From Allobosea lathyri (GTDB taxonomy: Bacteria > Pseudomonadota > Alphaproteobacteria > Rhizobiales > Beijerinckiaceae), in assembly GCF_900108245.1 (NCBI RefSeq), contig NZ_FNUY01000002.1, forward strand, positions 602,375 through 666,374: a stretch of DNA of 64,000 nt, read 5' to 3'. Of the stretch, positions 44,872 to 53,773 are shown piece by piece. How positions within the stretch are numbered: position 1 is the stretch's first letter; each line of letters begins with the position of its first letter. The notes below the pieces were generated by a model. That model saw only the letters and a list, made by a program, of their open reading frames with translations, was not told the DNA's origin and did not search any database. The translations under genes were made by a program, and so were the position numbers.

Positions 44872-46176
44872 TCAACCGCTCATCATCTTTGGGAGGCCTG
44901 TCACGATCTGCGGAAACACCGTGATCAGGACCAGCAGCAGCATCAGCACGAAGAAATAGGGGATCGCGGCCTTCGTGACCGCCAGGATGTCCTTGCCCGT
45001 GATGCTCTGCAGCACGAACAGGTTGAACCCGACCGGTGGCGTGATCTGCGCCGCCTCGATCAGGACGACGACGAAGATGCCAAACCAGAGCAGGTCGATG
45101 CCGGCCGCCTGCACCATCGGCAGCATCACCGACGACGTCAGGACAATGATCGAGATGCCCTCGAGGAAGCAGCCCAGGATCAGCATGAAGACGGCGAGTA
45201 CCGCAAGCAGCGCATAGGGAGAGAGCCGCATCGCCGCGACCCAGCCCGCGAGTGAACGCGGAATGTCGACGAAGGCGACCGCGATCGTCAGGCAGGCGGC
45301 GCAGGCGATGATGAAGGAGATCATGCAGGAGGTGCGCACGGCAGCCATCAGGCTTTCCATGAAGCTCTCCCGGCCGAAGCCACCGCCGATGACGGCAAGG
45401 ACCAGCGCGCCGACGACGCCGATGGTCGCGGCTTCAGTCGGGGTGGCGATGCCGCCATAGATCGAGCCGATGACTGAGCCGATCAGCAGTGCGACCGGAA
45501 TCAGGCGCCGCGACCGATAGATCATTTCGCGGAACGGGATAGGCGGATCGGCCGGGGGCATTTTGTCGGGATTGAGCAGGCTCCAGATCGCCGTATAACC
45601 CATGAAAAGCGCCATCAGGAGTAGTCCAGGCACAACGCCGGCGACGAAAAGCCGCGAGATCGAGACCTCGGCCGTCACGCCATAGACGATCATGATGATC
45701 GAGGGTGGGATCAGCAGGCCGAGCGTCCCGGAGCCGGCGAGCGTGCCGATCGTCATGTTGAGCGGATATTTGCGGCGCTCCAGCTCCGGCACGCTCATGC
45801 GCCCGATCGTTGCGCAGGTGACGGCCGAGGAGCCGGCGACGGCCGCCATGATGCCGCAACCGAGCACATTGACATGCAGCAGCCGGCCCGGAAGTCGCGA
45901 CACCCAGGGGGCCAGGCCCTGGAACATGTCCGACGACAGTTTCGAGCGAAACAGGATCTCGCCCATCCAGATGAACAGCGGCAGGGAGGTCAAAGCCCAG
46001 CCCCAGCTCGAATCCCACAGGGTCGAGGCCACGAGCGAGCCCATCGGGGCAGTCGTGAACAGCCCCATCATGACCATGCCGACGGTGAGAAGCGCCAGCG
46101 CCACCCAGACGCCGCTGGCGAGCAGGAACAGCAGTAGCCCTGCGAGAACCAGGGACGAGACGACGATCGGATCCAT
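44872..46176 (-). CDS. TRAP transporter large permease (DctM)
   Basis: 434 residues starting at ATG 46176 after GAGGACATCACG. Twelve or so helices, with DctM family segments: MGLFTTAPMGSLVASTLWDSSWGWALTSLPLFIWMGEIL, GCGIMAAVAGSSAVTCATIG (near residue 110), TLAGSGTLGLLIPPSIIMIVYG and GVVGALVLAVIGG. TRAP systems import organic acids using the sodium gradient and a periplasmic binding protein. It is the third gene of a binding protein/small permease/large permease operon. Confidence 0.94.
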   Translation of the reverse strand: MDPIVVSSLVLAGLLLFLLASGVWVALALLTVGMVMMGLFTTAPMGSLVASTLWDSSWGWALTSLPLFIWMGEILFRSKLSSDMFQGLAPWVSRLPGRLLHVNVLGCGIMAAVAGSSAVTCATIGRMSVPELERRKYPLNMTIGTLAGSGTLGLLIPPSIIMIVYGVTAEVSISRLFVAGVVPGLLLMALFMGYTAIWSLLNPDKMPPADPPIPFREMIYRSRRLIPVALLIGSVIGSIYGGIATPTEAATIGVVGALVLAVIGGGFGRESFMESLMAAVRTSCMISFIIACAACLTIAVAFVDIPRSLAGWVAAMRLSPYALLAVLAVFMLILGCFLEGISIIVLTSSVMLPMVQAAGIDLLWFGIFVVVLIEAAQITPPVGFNLFVLQSITGKDILAVTKAAIPYFFVLMLLLVLITVFPQIVTGLPKMMSG

Positions 46177-46186
46177 CGTGATGTCC

Positions 46187-46708
46187 TCAGGCCACGGGCC
46201 GGTCGAGACCGACTTCGTCGGGCGCTTGGTAGCGGGGAGCGCCACCGCGCAGGAGCCAGACCAGTTCGTCGATCAGCGCCACGGCGAAGACAATGATGCC
46301 GGCCGCCACGCCAGTCTGAGGAATCCAGAACGGCATGGCGAGCAGTCCGGGGCTGACATCGTTGAATTGGTAGGACTGGATGGAGAGCCCGGCGACGTGC
46401 CAGCCGAGAAAGCTGACGACGACGGAGCCCAGCAGGCAGTTGAAGATCTCGACCTTGTGCCGGACCGCCTGTGGCAGGCGGCCGACGATCAGGTCGATCC
46501 GGACATGTGAGCCGCGCCGGAAGGTATGGGCCAGCCCAAAGAAGGTCGAAGCGGCGAGGCAGAGCCCCGCAGCCTCGGTGGCGTCCAGCGTGATGCCACG
46601 CATCCGGGACAGGATCTGCGCCAGGATGGCGATCGCGATACCGATCATGAAGACTGCGGCGATATAGCCGCAGCAGTCGTAGAGCTTATCCAGAAAGGCC
46701 CTGAGCAC
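46187..46708 (-). CDS. TRAP transporter small permease (DctQ)
   Basis: 173 residues with four helices. The DctQ signature is RGITLDATEAAGLCLAASTFFGLAHTFRRGSHVRIDLIVGRLP near residues 33-75 (AHTFRRGSHVRID is diagnostic). It forms the membrane complex with the large permease, which begins 10 bases downstream. Confidence 0.92.
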   Translation of the reverse strand: MLRAFLDKLYDCCGYIAAVFMIGIAIAILAQILSRMRGITLDATEAAGLCLAASTFFGLAHTFRRGSHVRIDLIVGRLPQAVRHKVEIFNCLLGSVVVSFLGWHVAGLSIQSYQFNDVSPGLLAMPFWIPQTGVAAGIIVFAVALIDELVWLLRGGAPRYQAPDEVGLDRPVA

Positions 46709-46779
46709 GACAATCCCACTCCAACTTGCCCACTACAGCACGCCAACGCGGCGCGCCCGGCGTACTTCACGTGGCGCGA

Positions 46780-47766
46780 TCAGTTCAGGCTCTTCCGATA
46801 GTTCTCGTAGACAACCTTTTCCTCGGCGCTGGCGCTGCCGAGCCAATCGGTCACCATGCCCTTGCCGGCCGCCTCGATCGCATCGAGCACGTCTTTCGGC
46901 GACTGGGCGACGGTCATGCCGTGGCTCTTGAGCACGTCCTCGCGCTCCTGGCTGGCCTTCTTGGCCAATTCCCAGCCGCGCTTCGTGGCCGTTTCGCCGG
47001 CAGCAACGACGACCTTCTGCGTGGCATCGTCGAGCGCGCGGAAGGCGCGCTCGTTGACGAGGATAGCATTCTTGTTGTGCATCGTGCCGGTATAGGTGAA
47101 GTGCTTGACGTAATCCCAGACCTGAACGTCGGTGCCCGTCTGGGCGCTGGTCCAGAGCGACTGGATCATGCCGGTCGAAAAGGCCTGCGGCACTTCGGCG
47201 AAAGGCAGGATCAGCGCTTCCATGCCGAGCTTCTCGCCCATGATCTGCGTCTGCTTGGAATAGATCCGCAGCTTCTGGCTCTTGAGGTCGGCGAGGCTCT
47301 TGAGCGGCTGCTTGGTGTAGAAGCCCTGTCCCGGCCAGGCGACATAGGTGATGGCACGCATACCGTTTTTCTTGAACATGGCATCGAAGAATGGAGCCTG
47401 CGCCTCGGTCAGCTTGGTGGCCTGGTCGAAGGTCGTGGCGACGCCGGGTATGTTGTCGAGATTGTACATGGCGGCTTCGTTGCCATAGACGCCGAGGCGA
47501 ATTTCACCGATCTGGATCTGGCCGGACTGCACCGCGCGCTTAACGGCATCGAGCTTGATCAGACTGTCGTTGGAACGCAGGTCAATCTTCAGCTTGCCGC
47601 GGCTCTTTTCCTCGATCTCCTTGATCATCTCGCGGATGTTCTGGGTGAAGAAGCTGCTCTCGGGATAGCCGGATGCCATGGTCCAGCTGGTCTGGGCGAG
47701 CACGGGCGCGGTCAATGCGACGCTCATCGCGAAGGCGGCGGATGCAATCAGGGCTCTGCGGTTCAT
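46780..47766 (-). CDS. TRAP transporter substrate-binding protein (DctP)
   Basis: 328 residues starting at ATG 47766 with a signal peptide (MNRRALIASAAFAMSVALTAPVLAQ); an in-frame upstream extension crosses the promoter and is rejected. The mature protein starts TSWTMASGYPESSFFTQNIREMIKEIEEKSRGKLKIDL. DctP landmarks include IRLGVYGNEAAMYNLDNIPGV, LKSLADLKSQKLRIYSKQ and QSLWTSAQTGTDVQVWDYVKHF. The Arg in KLRIYS normally pairs with the ligand carboxylate. The ligand is therefore probably an organic acid, perhaps the substrate of the hyuAB genes. Confidence 0.93.
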   Translation of the reverse strand: MNRRALIASAAFAMSVALTAPVLAQTSWTMASGYPESSFFTQNIREMIKEIEEKSRGKLKIDLRSNDSLIKLDAVKRAVQSGQIQIGEIRLGVYGNEAAMYNLDNIPGVATTFDQATKLTEAQAPFFDAMFKKNGMRAITYVAWPGQGFYTKQPLKSLADLKSQKLRIYSKQTQIMGEKLGMEALILPFAEVPQAFSTGMIQSLWTSAQTGTDVQVWDYVKHFTYTGTMHNKNAILVNERAFRALDDATQKVVVAAGETATKRGWELAKKASQEREDVLKSHGMTVAQSPKDVLDAIEAAGKGMVTDWLGSASAEEKVVYENYRKSLN

Positions 47767-47902
47767 CGTTCCCACTTTCTTAGCCTCGAACGGACTGGTC
47801 GCTCGGGTTTCGGCTACGGCATCCGAGCTGGGCTCGATTGCCGGCTTTTGACACTCCAACCCGTTCCAGCAATAGCATCCAATTGAATTTTGAAGTTTGT
47901 GC

Positions 47903-47919
47903 GATATATTTTCTTTATT
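47903..47919. promoter_or_regulatory. Candidate LysR box near the TRAP operon and lysR start
   Basis: GATATATTTTCTTTATT lies in an AT-rich island between the divergent dctP-like and lysR-type genes. It matches the site at 48924-48940 in 14 of 17 bases. It is a plausible binding site for the adjacent LysR protein. Confidence 0.45.
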
Positions 47920-47976
47920 GAGTAGCGACACGGCTCGAAATTTGCATGCCGCATTGCGGCGCTCTGGGAGAGAGCG

Positions 47977-48894
47977 ATGCCAAACTGGACGCTCAAGCAA
48001 CTCGAGAGCTTCGTTTGGGTCGCCAAACTCGGCAGTTTCAGGGGCACAGCGGAGCGCCTGAACACGACTCAGCCCAATATCTCGGTGCGGATCTCCCAGC
48101 TCGAAGCCACGCTCGGCGTCAGGCTGTTCTATCGCGAATCCGGTTCGGTCGCGCTGACCCCAATCGGCCACACACTGCTGAGCCACGCCGAGAAGGTCCT
48201 GCAGGCCTCGGAGGAGTTCTCGCAGCAGTCGATCCGCTCGGACCAGCAGATTGGCATCCTGCGGCTGGGCGTGACCGAGTTGATCGCCCAAACTTGGCTG
48301 CGTGCCTATCTGCTCGCCATGCGAGCGGTGTTCCCCAATATCGATGTCGAGCTAAAGGTCGACCTGACCGTCAACCTGCGCGAGGAGTTGGTCTCGCGCG
48401 CGCTGGACCTGTGCTTGCTGAACGGCCCGATCTCGAACTTCAACATCACCAATGTCGAGCTCGGCTCGGTGCCTTATCTTTGGGTGTCCTCACCGCGTCT
48501 GGGACTTACCGGCTCCGATATCGCGACCTTCGCATCGCATACGATCCTCACCCATGCGCGCAATACACGCCATTTCGTCGAACTCTCGGCGCACTTCCGC
48601 GACAGCTTCGATAGACCGGTCCGGATCGTGCCATCGAGCAGCCTCGCCGCCAGCCTGCAGATGACCCTCGATGGCCTGGGCATTGCGCCGATGTCACGGA
48701 CGTTGGTGGACAGGTACCTGGATAGCGGAGAGCTTGTCGAATTCCCTTATGAATGGAAGCCAACCGCCCTGGTTTTCACAGCCTCATACGCTCACACACC
48801 AGCCAGCTTTCTGCTGAAGCGAGCGGCCGAACTGGCGGGAGAACAGGCAGCGCACCAGCACCTTGGCAACTTCATCGGGCATAAGAGCCACTAA
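47977..48894 (+). CDS. LysR family transcriptional regulator
   Basis: 305 residues. N-terminal helix-turn-helix at residues 5-62 (TLKQLESFVWVAKLGSFRGTAERLNTTQPNISVRISQLEATLGVRLFYRES), linker helix to about 90, then a LysR substrate domain (IGILRLGVTELIAQTWLRAYLLAMRAVFPNIDVELKVD...). It stands between the divergent TRAP operon and the hyuAB operon that follows on its own strand, and probably controls both through the paired AT-rich boxes. Confidence 0.92.
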   Translation: MPNWTLKQLESFVWVAKLGSFRGTAERLNTTQPNISVRISQLEATLGVRLFYRESGSVALTPIGHTLLSHAEKVLQASEEFSQQSIRSDQQIGILRLGVTELIAQTWLRAYLLAMRAVFPNIDVELKVDLTVNLREELVSRALDLCLLNGPISNFNITNVELGSVPYLWVSSPRLGLTGSDIATFASHTILTHARNTRHFVELSAHFRDSFDRPVRIVPSSSLAASLQMTLDGLGIAPMSRTLVDRYLDSGELVEFPYEWKPTALVFTASYAHTPASFLLKRAAELAGEQAAHQHLGNFIGHKSH

Positions 48895-48923
48895 CGCACC
48901 GGTCAGAGGCCGATTCCTACGTC

Positions 48924-48940
48924 GATAAATTTTCTCTATC
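48924..48940. promoter_or_regulatory. Candidate LysR box upstream of hyuA
   Basis: GATAAATTTTCTCTATC has inverted GATA/TATC ends, the T-N11-A form of LysR sites. It sits at the start of a strongly AT-rich stretch (to about 48965) that probably contains the hyuA promoter. It is a near copy of the box at 47903. Confidence 0.5.
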
Positions 48941-49023
48941 AAATAATATATATAATAATAATTCGACGGCATCGGAGGGCCTTCCTATCCTTTTGGGGAT
49001 CAGGCAACAGAGGCGAAGCAACC

Positions 49024-51150
49024 ATGTCCATTCTCGGGGCCCGTCTGGGGGTCGATATCGGAGGGACGTTCACGGACGTCGTCCTCGAACTGGACGGCCA
49101 GCGCTTCTCGACGAAAGTCCTGACGACCTATTCCGCGCCGGAAGACGCGATCATCGAGGGCATGCACCGGGTCTGCTCCAAGGCCGGCGTGCCGGTCTCC
49201 TCGATCGTGCAGATCATCCACGGCACGACGCTGGCGACGAATGCTCTGATCGAGCGCCGTGGCGCCAAGACCGCGCTGATCACGACGGAAGGCTTCCGCG
49301 ACGTGATCGAGATGCGGACCGAAAGCCGCTTCGAGCAATACGATCTCAACATGACGCTGCCGCAACCCCTGCTGCCGCGCAACCGCCGCTACACCGTCAA
49401 GGAACGGATGGATGCGCGCGGGCAGGTACTGATCCCGCTCGACCGCTCCGAGGTCGAGATGCTCGCCGACGAATTGGGCGAGGCCGCCTATGAGAGCATC
49501 GCCATCGGCCTGCTCCACTCCTACGTCAACGACGCGCATGAGCACATGATCCAGGACGTGCTGACGGAGCGGCTGCCCGGCGTCATGATCTCGCTGTCGT
49601 CGGAAGTCTCGCCGCAGATGCGCGAATATGAGCGCTTCAACACGACGATCGCCAATTCCTACATCAAGCCGCTGATGAAGAGCTATCTCGTCCGCCTCAA
49701 GGGCCGGCTCGAGGCGGAAGGCGCGGCTTGCCCGATCTTCCTGATGCATTCGGGCGGCGGCATCATCTCGCTCGAAAGCGCGTCCGAGTTCCCCGTCCGT
49801 CTTGTCGAATCCGGCCCCGCCGGCGGCGCCGTCTTCGCCGCCGACATTGCGGCGCGGCATGGGCTGAAGAAGGTCCTGTCTTTCGACATGGGCGGGACCA
49901 CCGCCAAGATCTGCCTCATCAAGAACTACACGCCCAAGACGGCGCGGGTCTTCGAGGTGGCCCGGACCTACCGCTTCAAAAAGGGCTCGGGCATGCCGAT
50001 CTCGATCCCGGTGATCGACATGGTCGAGATCGGCGCCGGCGGCGGCAGCCTCGCCCATGTCGACTCGATGAAACAGATCCGCGTCGGCCCCGAAAGCGCC
50101 GGCTCCGAGCCTGGCCCTGCTTGCTACGGCCGCGGCGGCAAGCGCCCGGCCGTCACCGATGCCGACGTCGTCCTCGGGAAGATCGACCCCGATAATTTCG
50201 CGGCCGGCACGATCAAGCTCTACGCCGATGAATCGGCCGGCGCGTTGGACGCCGAGATCGGAGGCAAGCTTGGCATGGACGCGCAGGAGAGTGCCTGGGG
50301 CGTGGCCGAGGTCGTCGACGAGAACATGGCCAATGCGGCCCGTGTCCATGCGGTCGAGAACGGCGAGGACCTGTCCGGCTACACCATGATCGCCTTCGGC
50401 GGCGCCGCCCCCCTGCATGCCGGCAGGCTCTGCGAGAAGCTCGGCATCTCACGCTGCCTCGTGCCGCCCGGCGCCGGCGTCGGCTCGGCGATCGGCTTCC
50501 TGCGGGCGCCCTTCAGCTTCGAGGCCAATCGGACCCTGTTCATGCGGCTGTCGCGCTTCGACACGCAGCGCGTGACCAAGCTCTTCGACGAGATGGAGCA
50601 GGAGGCCACGCGCGTGGTGCGCTCCTGCGGCTGGAGCGGCGAGATCCTGACCGATTACAAGGTCTATATGCGCTATGCCGGTCAGGGCTGGGAAATTCCG
50701 GTGACGCTGACCTCGCAGGAGGCGCGCGCGGCCGATCCGGCCGTCATCCTCCAACGCTTCGAGCGGGAATATATCAACCTATTCGGCCGCACGGTGCGCG
50801 GGCTCGAAGCGGAGATCACCGTCTGGTCCGTCAATGCCCATACCCCCGCGACACCGGTCGAGGCCGTTGCCGCACTGGGGAAGACACAGGCCGCGACCGC
50901 CGGAGCCGTGCGCAGCTTCTTCGACGCCGGCCTCGGCCAACGCGTCGAGGCGTCTGCCTTTGGCCGTGACGATCTGCCGACTGGCAGCGAAGTCGCTGGT
51001 CCCAGCGTGATCACCGAAGACGAAACCACCATCATCCTGCCGTCGAGTCGCCAGGCGGTCACCCTGACCGACGGCTGCATCGACATCCGCCTGAAGCAAG
51101 CCACACCCGCCTCTCACGCGGCGAACGCGAAGGAGGTCGCTCATGTCTGA
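49024..51150 (+). CDS. Hydantoinase/oxoprolinase subunit A (HyuA-like)
   Basis: 708 residues. The ATPase-fold N-terminus is ARLGVDIGGTFTDVVLELDG. Next come HGTTLATNALIERRGAKTALITTEGFRDVIEMRTE near residues 75-110 and the GGT segment LSFDMGGTTAKICLI near 285. IGAGGGSLAHVDSMKQIRVGPESAGSEPGPACYGRGGKRPAVTDADVVLG is the family core. Such enzymes open five-membered cyclic amides (hydantoins, 5-oxoproline) or carboxylate ketones with ATP. It overlaps hyuB by eight bases. The exact ring substrate is unknown. Confidence 0.92.
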   Translation: MSILGARLGVDIGGTFTDVVLELDGQRFSTKVLTTYSAPEDAIIEGMHRVCSKAGVPVSSIVQIIHGTTLATNALIERRGAKTALITTEGFRDVIEMRTESRFEQYDLNMTLPQPLLPRNRRYTVKERMDARGQVLIPLDRSEVEMLADELGEAAYESIAIGLLHSYVNDAHEHMIQDVLTERLPGVMISLSSEVSPQMREYERFNTTIANSYIKPLMKSYLVRLKGRLEAEGAACPIFLMHSGGGIISLESASEFPVRLVESGPAGGAVFAADIAARHGLKKVLSFDMGGTTAKICLIKNYTPKTARVFEVARTYRFKKGSGMPISIPVIDMVEIGAGGGSLAHVDSMKQIRVGPESAGSEPGPACYGRGGKRPAVTDADVVLGKIDPDNFAAGTIKLYADESAGALDAEIGGKLGMDAQESAWGVAEVVDENMANAARVHAVENGEDLSGYTMIAFGGAAPLHAGRLCEKLGISRCLVPPGAGVGSAIGFLRAPFSFEANRTLFMRLSRFDTQRVTKLFDEMEQEATRVVRSCGWSGEILTDYKVYMRYAGQGWEIPVTLTSQEARAADPAVILQRFEREYINLFGRTVRGLEAEITVWSVNAHTPATPVEAVAALGKTQAATAGAVRSFFDAGLGQRVEASAFGRDDLPTGSEVAGPSVITEDETTIILPSSRQAVTLTDGCIDIRLKQATPASHAANAKEVAHV

Positions 51151-52852
51151 GATTTCGAAAGTCGCCTATCAGGTGATGTGGAACCGCCTGATCTCGGTCG
51201 TCGAGGAACAGGCGCAGGCGCTGATCCGGACCTCGTTCTCGACCTCGGTGCGCGAGGCCGGCGATCTCTCGGCCGGCGTCTACAATGAGATGGGCCTGAT
51301 GCTGGCGCAGGCGGTGACCGGCACGCCGGGCCATGTCAACGCCATGGCCGACGCCGTCGCGCATTTCATCCGCAGGATCGGGCGCGACAACATCTGCGAA
51401 GGTGACGTCTACATCACCAACAATCCCTGGGAGGGCACAGGCCACCTGCATGACATCACCGTCGTCAGCCCCTCCTTTCATGGCGGCAAGCATGTCGGCT
51501 TTTTCGCCTGCACCGCGCACATAGTCGATATTGGCGGCCGCGGCTTCGGTGCCGATGCCAATTCGGTCTATGAGGAAGGCCTGCATATCCCGATCATGAA
51601 GTTCATCGATCGCGGAGCGGTGAACGACACACTGGAAATGATCATTCGCGGTAACGTCCGCGAGCCCGACCAGCTCGTCGGCGACATCTATGCGCTGGCG
51701 ACCTGCAACGAGATTGGCCATCGCCGCCTGATCGACATGATGGTCGAATTCAAGCTCGCCGATCTCGCCGGCATCTCCGATTTCATCCTGACCAATTCCC
51801 GTCAGGCGACGCTGGACAAGATCGCGGCGCTGCCGCGTGCGCAGGCCGAGGGGCATATGCGGATCGACGGCTACAGCCGGCCGATCGACCTGTGCGTCAA
51901 GATCACGATCGAAGAGGACGGTGTGCTCTGCGACTGGGCAGGGACCACCGGGGTCGACAAGAACGGCATCAACGTGCCGCTGGTCTACACCAAGGCCTAT
52001 ACCTGCTACGCCCTGAAATGCGCGATCGCGCCCGAGATCCCCAACAATGCCGCATCGCTTGAGCCGTTCCGGATCACGGCGCCAGAGCACACGATTGTCA
52101 ACGCGGTCTGGCCGGCCCCGGTCGCGCTGCGCCACATCATCGGCCACATGGTGCCCGATACGATCTACGATGCGCTCGACAAGATCCTGCCCGGCGTCGC
52201 CCCGGCGGAAGGCGCGGGAAGCCTGTGCAACTTCCAGGTCTCGCTGCGGCCGCGTCACGATGCTCCGGCATCGTCGGACGCCGTTCGCGCCGAGGTCCTG
52301 ACCTTTAATTCGGGCGGCTCAGGCGCGCGCCCGACGCTCGACGGCATGAGCGCCACGGCCTTCCCATCCGGCGTCATGACGATGCCGGTCGAGGCGACTG
52401 AGCAGGTCGGCCCGGTCATCGTCTGGCGCAAGGAGCTGCGGCCGGATTCCGGCGGCAATGGCCGGCAGCGCGGCGGCCTCGGCCAGCACATGGAGGTGGG
52501 CGCCTGGGAAGGCTACGAGTTCGACATGCAGGCGATGTTCGACCGCGTCCACCATCCCGCTCGCGGCCGGCGCGGTGGTGGCGCAGGGGCGCCCACGACG
52601 ATCGAGCTCGATGACGGCACGCCGATGAAGGGCAAGGGCAAGCAGTTCGTGCCGCATGGCCGCAAGGTCGTGATGGCCTTCCCAGGCGGCGCCGGCTACG
52701 GCGCGGCGGCAGAACGGGACATCGGCAGCGTCGAGCGTGATTTGGCGCTTGGCTACATCTCCGCCGAGGCCGCTGGCGCTCAATACGGCCTGTCCGATGT
52801 GCGCGTTGCCGAAGTGCAGCTCATAGCCCGTCGCGGCGAGCTGCCCCGGTAG
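51143..52852 (+). CDS. Hydantoinase B/oxoprolinase subunit (HyuB-like)
   Basis: 569 residues of the PF02538 family: AYQVMWNRLISVVEEQAQALIRTSFSTSVREAGDLSAGVYNEMGLMLAQAVTGTPGHVNAM at the start, then ITNNPWEGTGHLHDITVVSPSFHGGKHVGFFACTAHIVDIGGRGFG with the metal-binding His/Asp pattern. GVMTMPVEATEQVGPVIVWRKELRPDSGGNGRQRGGLGQHMEV lies near residue 410. It acts as a complex with the HyuA-like subunit. Confidence 0.92.
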   Translation: MSEISKVAYQVMWNRLISVVEEQAQALIRTSFSTSVREAGDLSAGVYNEMGLMLAQAVTGTPGHVNAMADAVAHFIRRIGRDNICEGDVYITNNPWEGTGHLHDITVVSPSFHGGKHVGFFACTAHIVDIGGRGFGADANSVYEEGLHIPIMKFIDRGAVNDTLEMIIRGNVREPDQLVGDIYALATCNEIGHRRLIDMMVEFKLADLAGISDFILTNSRQATLDKIAALPRAQAEGHMRIDGYSRPIDLCVKITIEEDGVLCDWAGTTGVDKNGINVPLVYTKAYTCYALKCAIAPEIPNNAASLEPFRITAPEHTIVNAVWPAPVALRHIIGHMVPDTIYDALDKILPGVAPAEGAGSLCNFQVSLRPRHDAPASSDAVRAEVLTFNSGGSGARPTLDGMSATAFPSGVMTMPVEATEQVGPVIVWRKELRPDSGGNGRQRGGLGQHMEVGAWEGYEFDMQAMFDRVHHPARGRRGGGAGAPTTIELDDGTPMKGKGKQFVPHGRKVVMAFPGGAGYGAAAERDIGSVERDLALGYISAEAAGAQYGLSDVRVAEVQLIARRGELPR

Positions 52853-52892
52853 GCTCGCGCGCACGATAATCTGCTGAACGGAGAGCAAGGCG

Positions 52893-53657
52893 ATGCAACT
52901 GCCCACAAACAGGTTCCTCGCGTCGATACGGGGCGGGCAACCGCAGATCGGGCTCTGGCTCAGCCTTTCCAGCGCCTTCGCTACGGAGTCCGTTGCGAGC
53001 TCCGGTTTCGACTGGATGCTGATCGACACCGAGCACTCGCCCAACGACCTGAACTCGGTGATGGCGCAGCTGCAGGTTCTGGCCGCCCATCCGGTCACAC
53101 CCATCGTGCGGCCGGATTGGAACGATGCAGTCCTGGTCAAGCGGCTGCTTGATCTCGGTGCGCCAGGACTGCTTTTCCCGATGGTCCAGACCCCGGCCGA
53201 GGCCGAGGCGGCGGTAGCTGCGACACGCTATCCGCCGCACGGCATTCGTGGCGTCAGCGGCTGCACGCGCGCCAATGCGTTCGGCAGGATGACCGACTAT
53301 TTCAGTCGGGTCGGAGACGAGACCGCTGTCATCGTTCAGGTCGAAACACGCGCGGCGGTCGAGCAGTCGCTGGAGATCGGTCGTGTCTCCGGCGTGGACG
53401 GCGTGTTCTTCGGTCCTGCCGATATCGCGGCTGATATCGGTCTTCTTGGCAAGCCCACGGACCCTGCGGTCTGGGAGCTGATCCGCCCCGCAGCGCAAAA
53501 ACTGATCAAGTCCGGCGTCGCGGTCGGCACGCTGGTCTTCGATCCGGCCTTCGCAAAAAGCCTTTTGAGCGAAGGATTTTCGTTCGTCGCTTGCGGATCC
53601 GACGCCGTTCTTCTTGCGCGTGGAGCCGACAGGCTGGCCGCCACGGTCCGCGGCTGA
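52893..53657 (+). CDS. HpcH/HpaI aldolase/citrate lyase family protein
   Basis: 254 residues with the class II pyruvate aldolase pattern: GLWLSLSSAFATESVASSGFDWMLIDTEHSPNDLNSV near the start, PIVRPDWNDAVLVKRLLDLGAPGLLFPMVQTPAEAEAAVAATRYPPHGIRGVSG, and VQVETRAAVEQSLEIGRVSGVDGVFFGPADIAADIG with the metal-binding E and D. Members cleave 4-hydroxy-2-oxo acids to pyruvate and an aldehyde. The ribosome site GGAGAGCAAGGCG lies before ATG 52893. It probably performs the retro-aldol step of the pathway fed by hyuAB. Confidence 0.92.
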   Translation: MQLPTNRFLASIRGGQPQIGLWLSLSSAFATESVASSGFDWMLIDTEHSPNDLNSVMAQLQVLAAHPVTPIVRPDWNDAVLVKRLLDLGAPGLLFPMVQTPAEAEAAVAATRYPPHGIRGVSGCTRANAFGRMTDYFSRVGDETAVIVQVETRAAVEQSLEIGRVSGVDGVFFGPADIAADIGLLGKPTDPAVWELIRPAAQKLIKSGVAVGTLVFDPAFAKSLLSEGFSFVACGSDAVLLARGADRLAATVRG

Positions 53658-53773
53658 TCCGATGGCGTAGCGATCTGCCCCGAGCGGATGACGATGCGCC
53701 GTTGTGCCGTTCGGCCGAGATATCCCAAACGCCGTCGCACAGGTCCGATGTGCCCGCCAAACGCGAGGATTGC

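Noticed and set aside
44552..44875. 107-residue minus-strand frame with TTG start
   Set aside because: Weak start, no homology pattern, composition like intergenic DNA.
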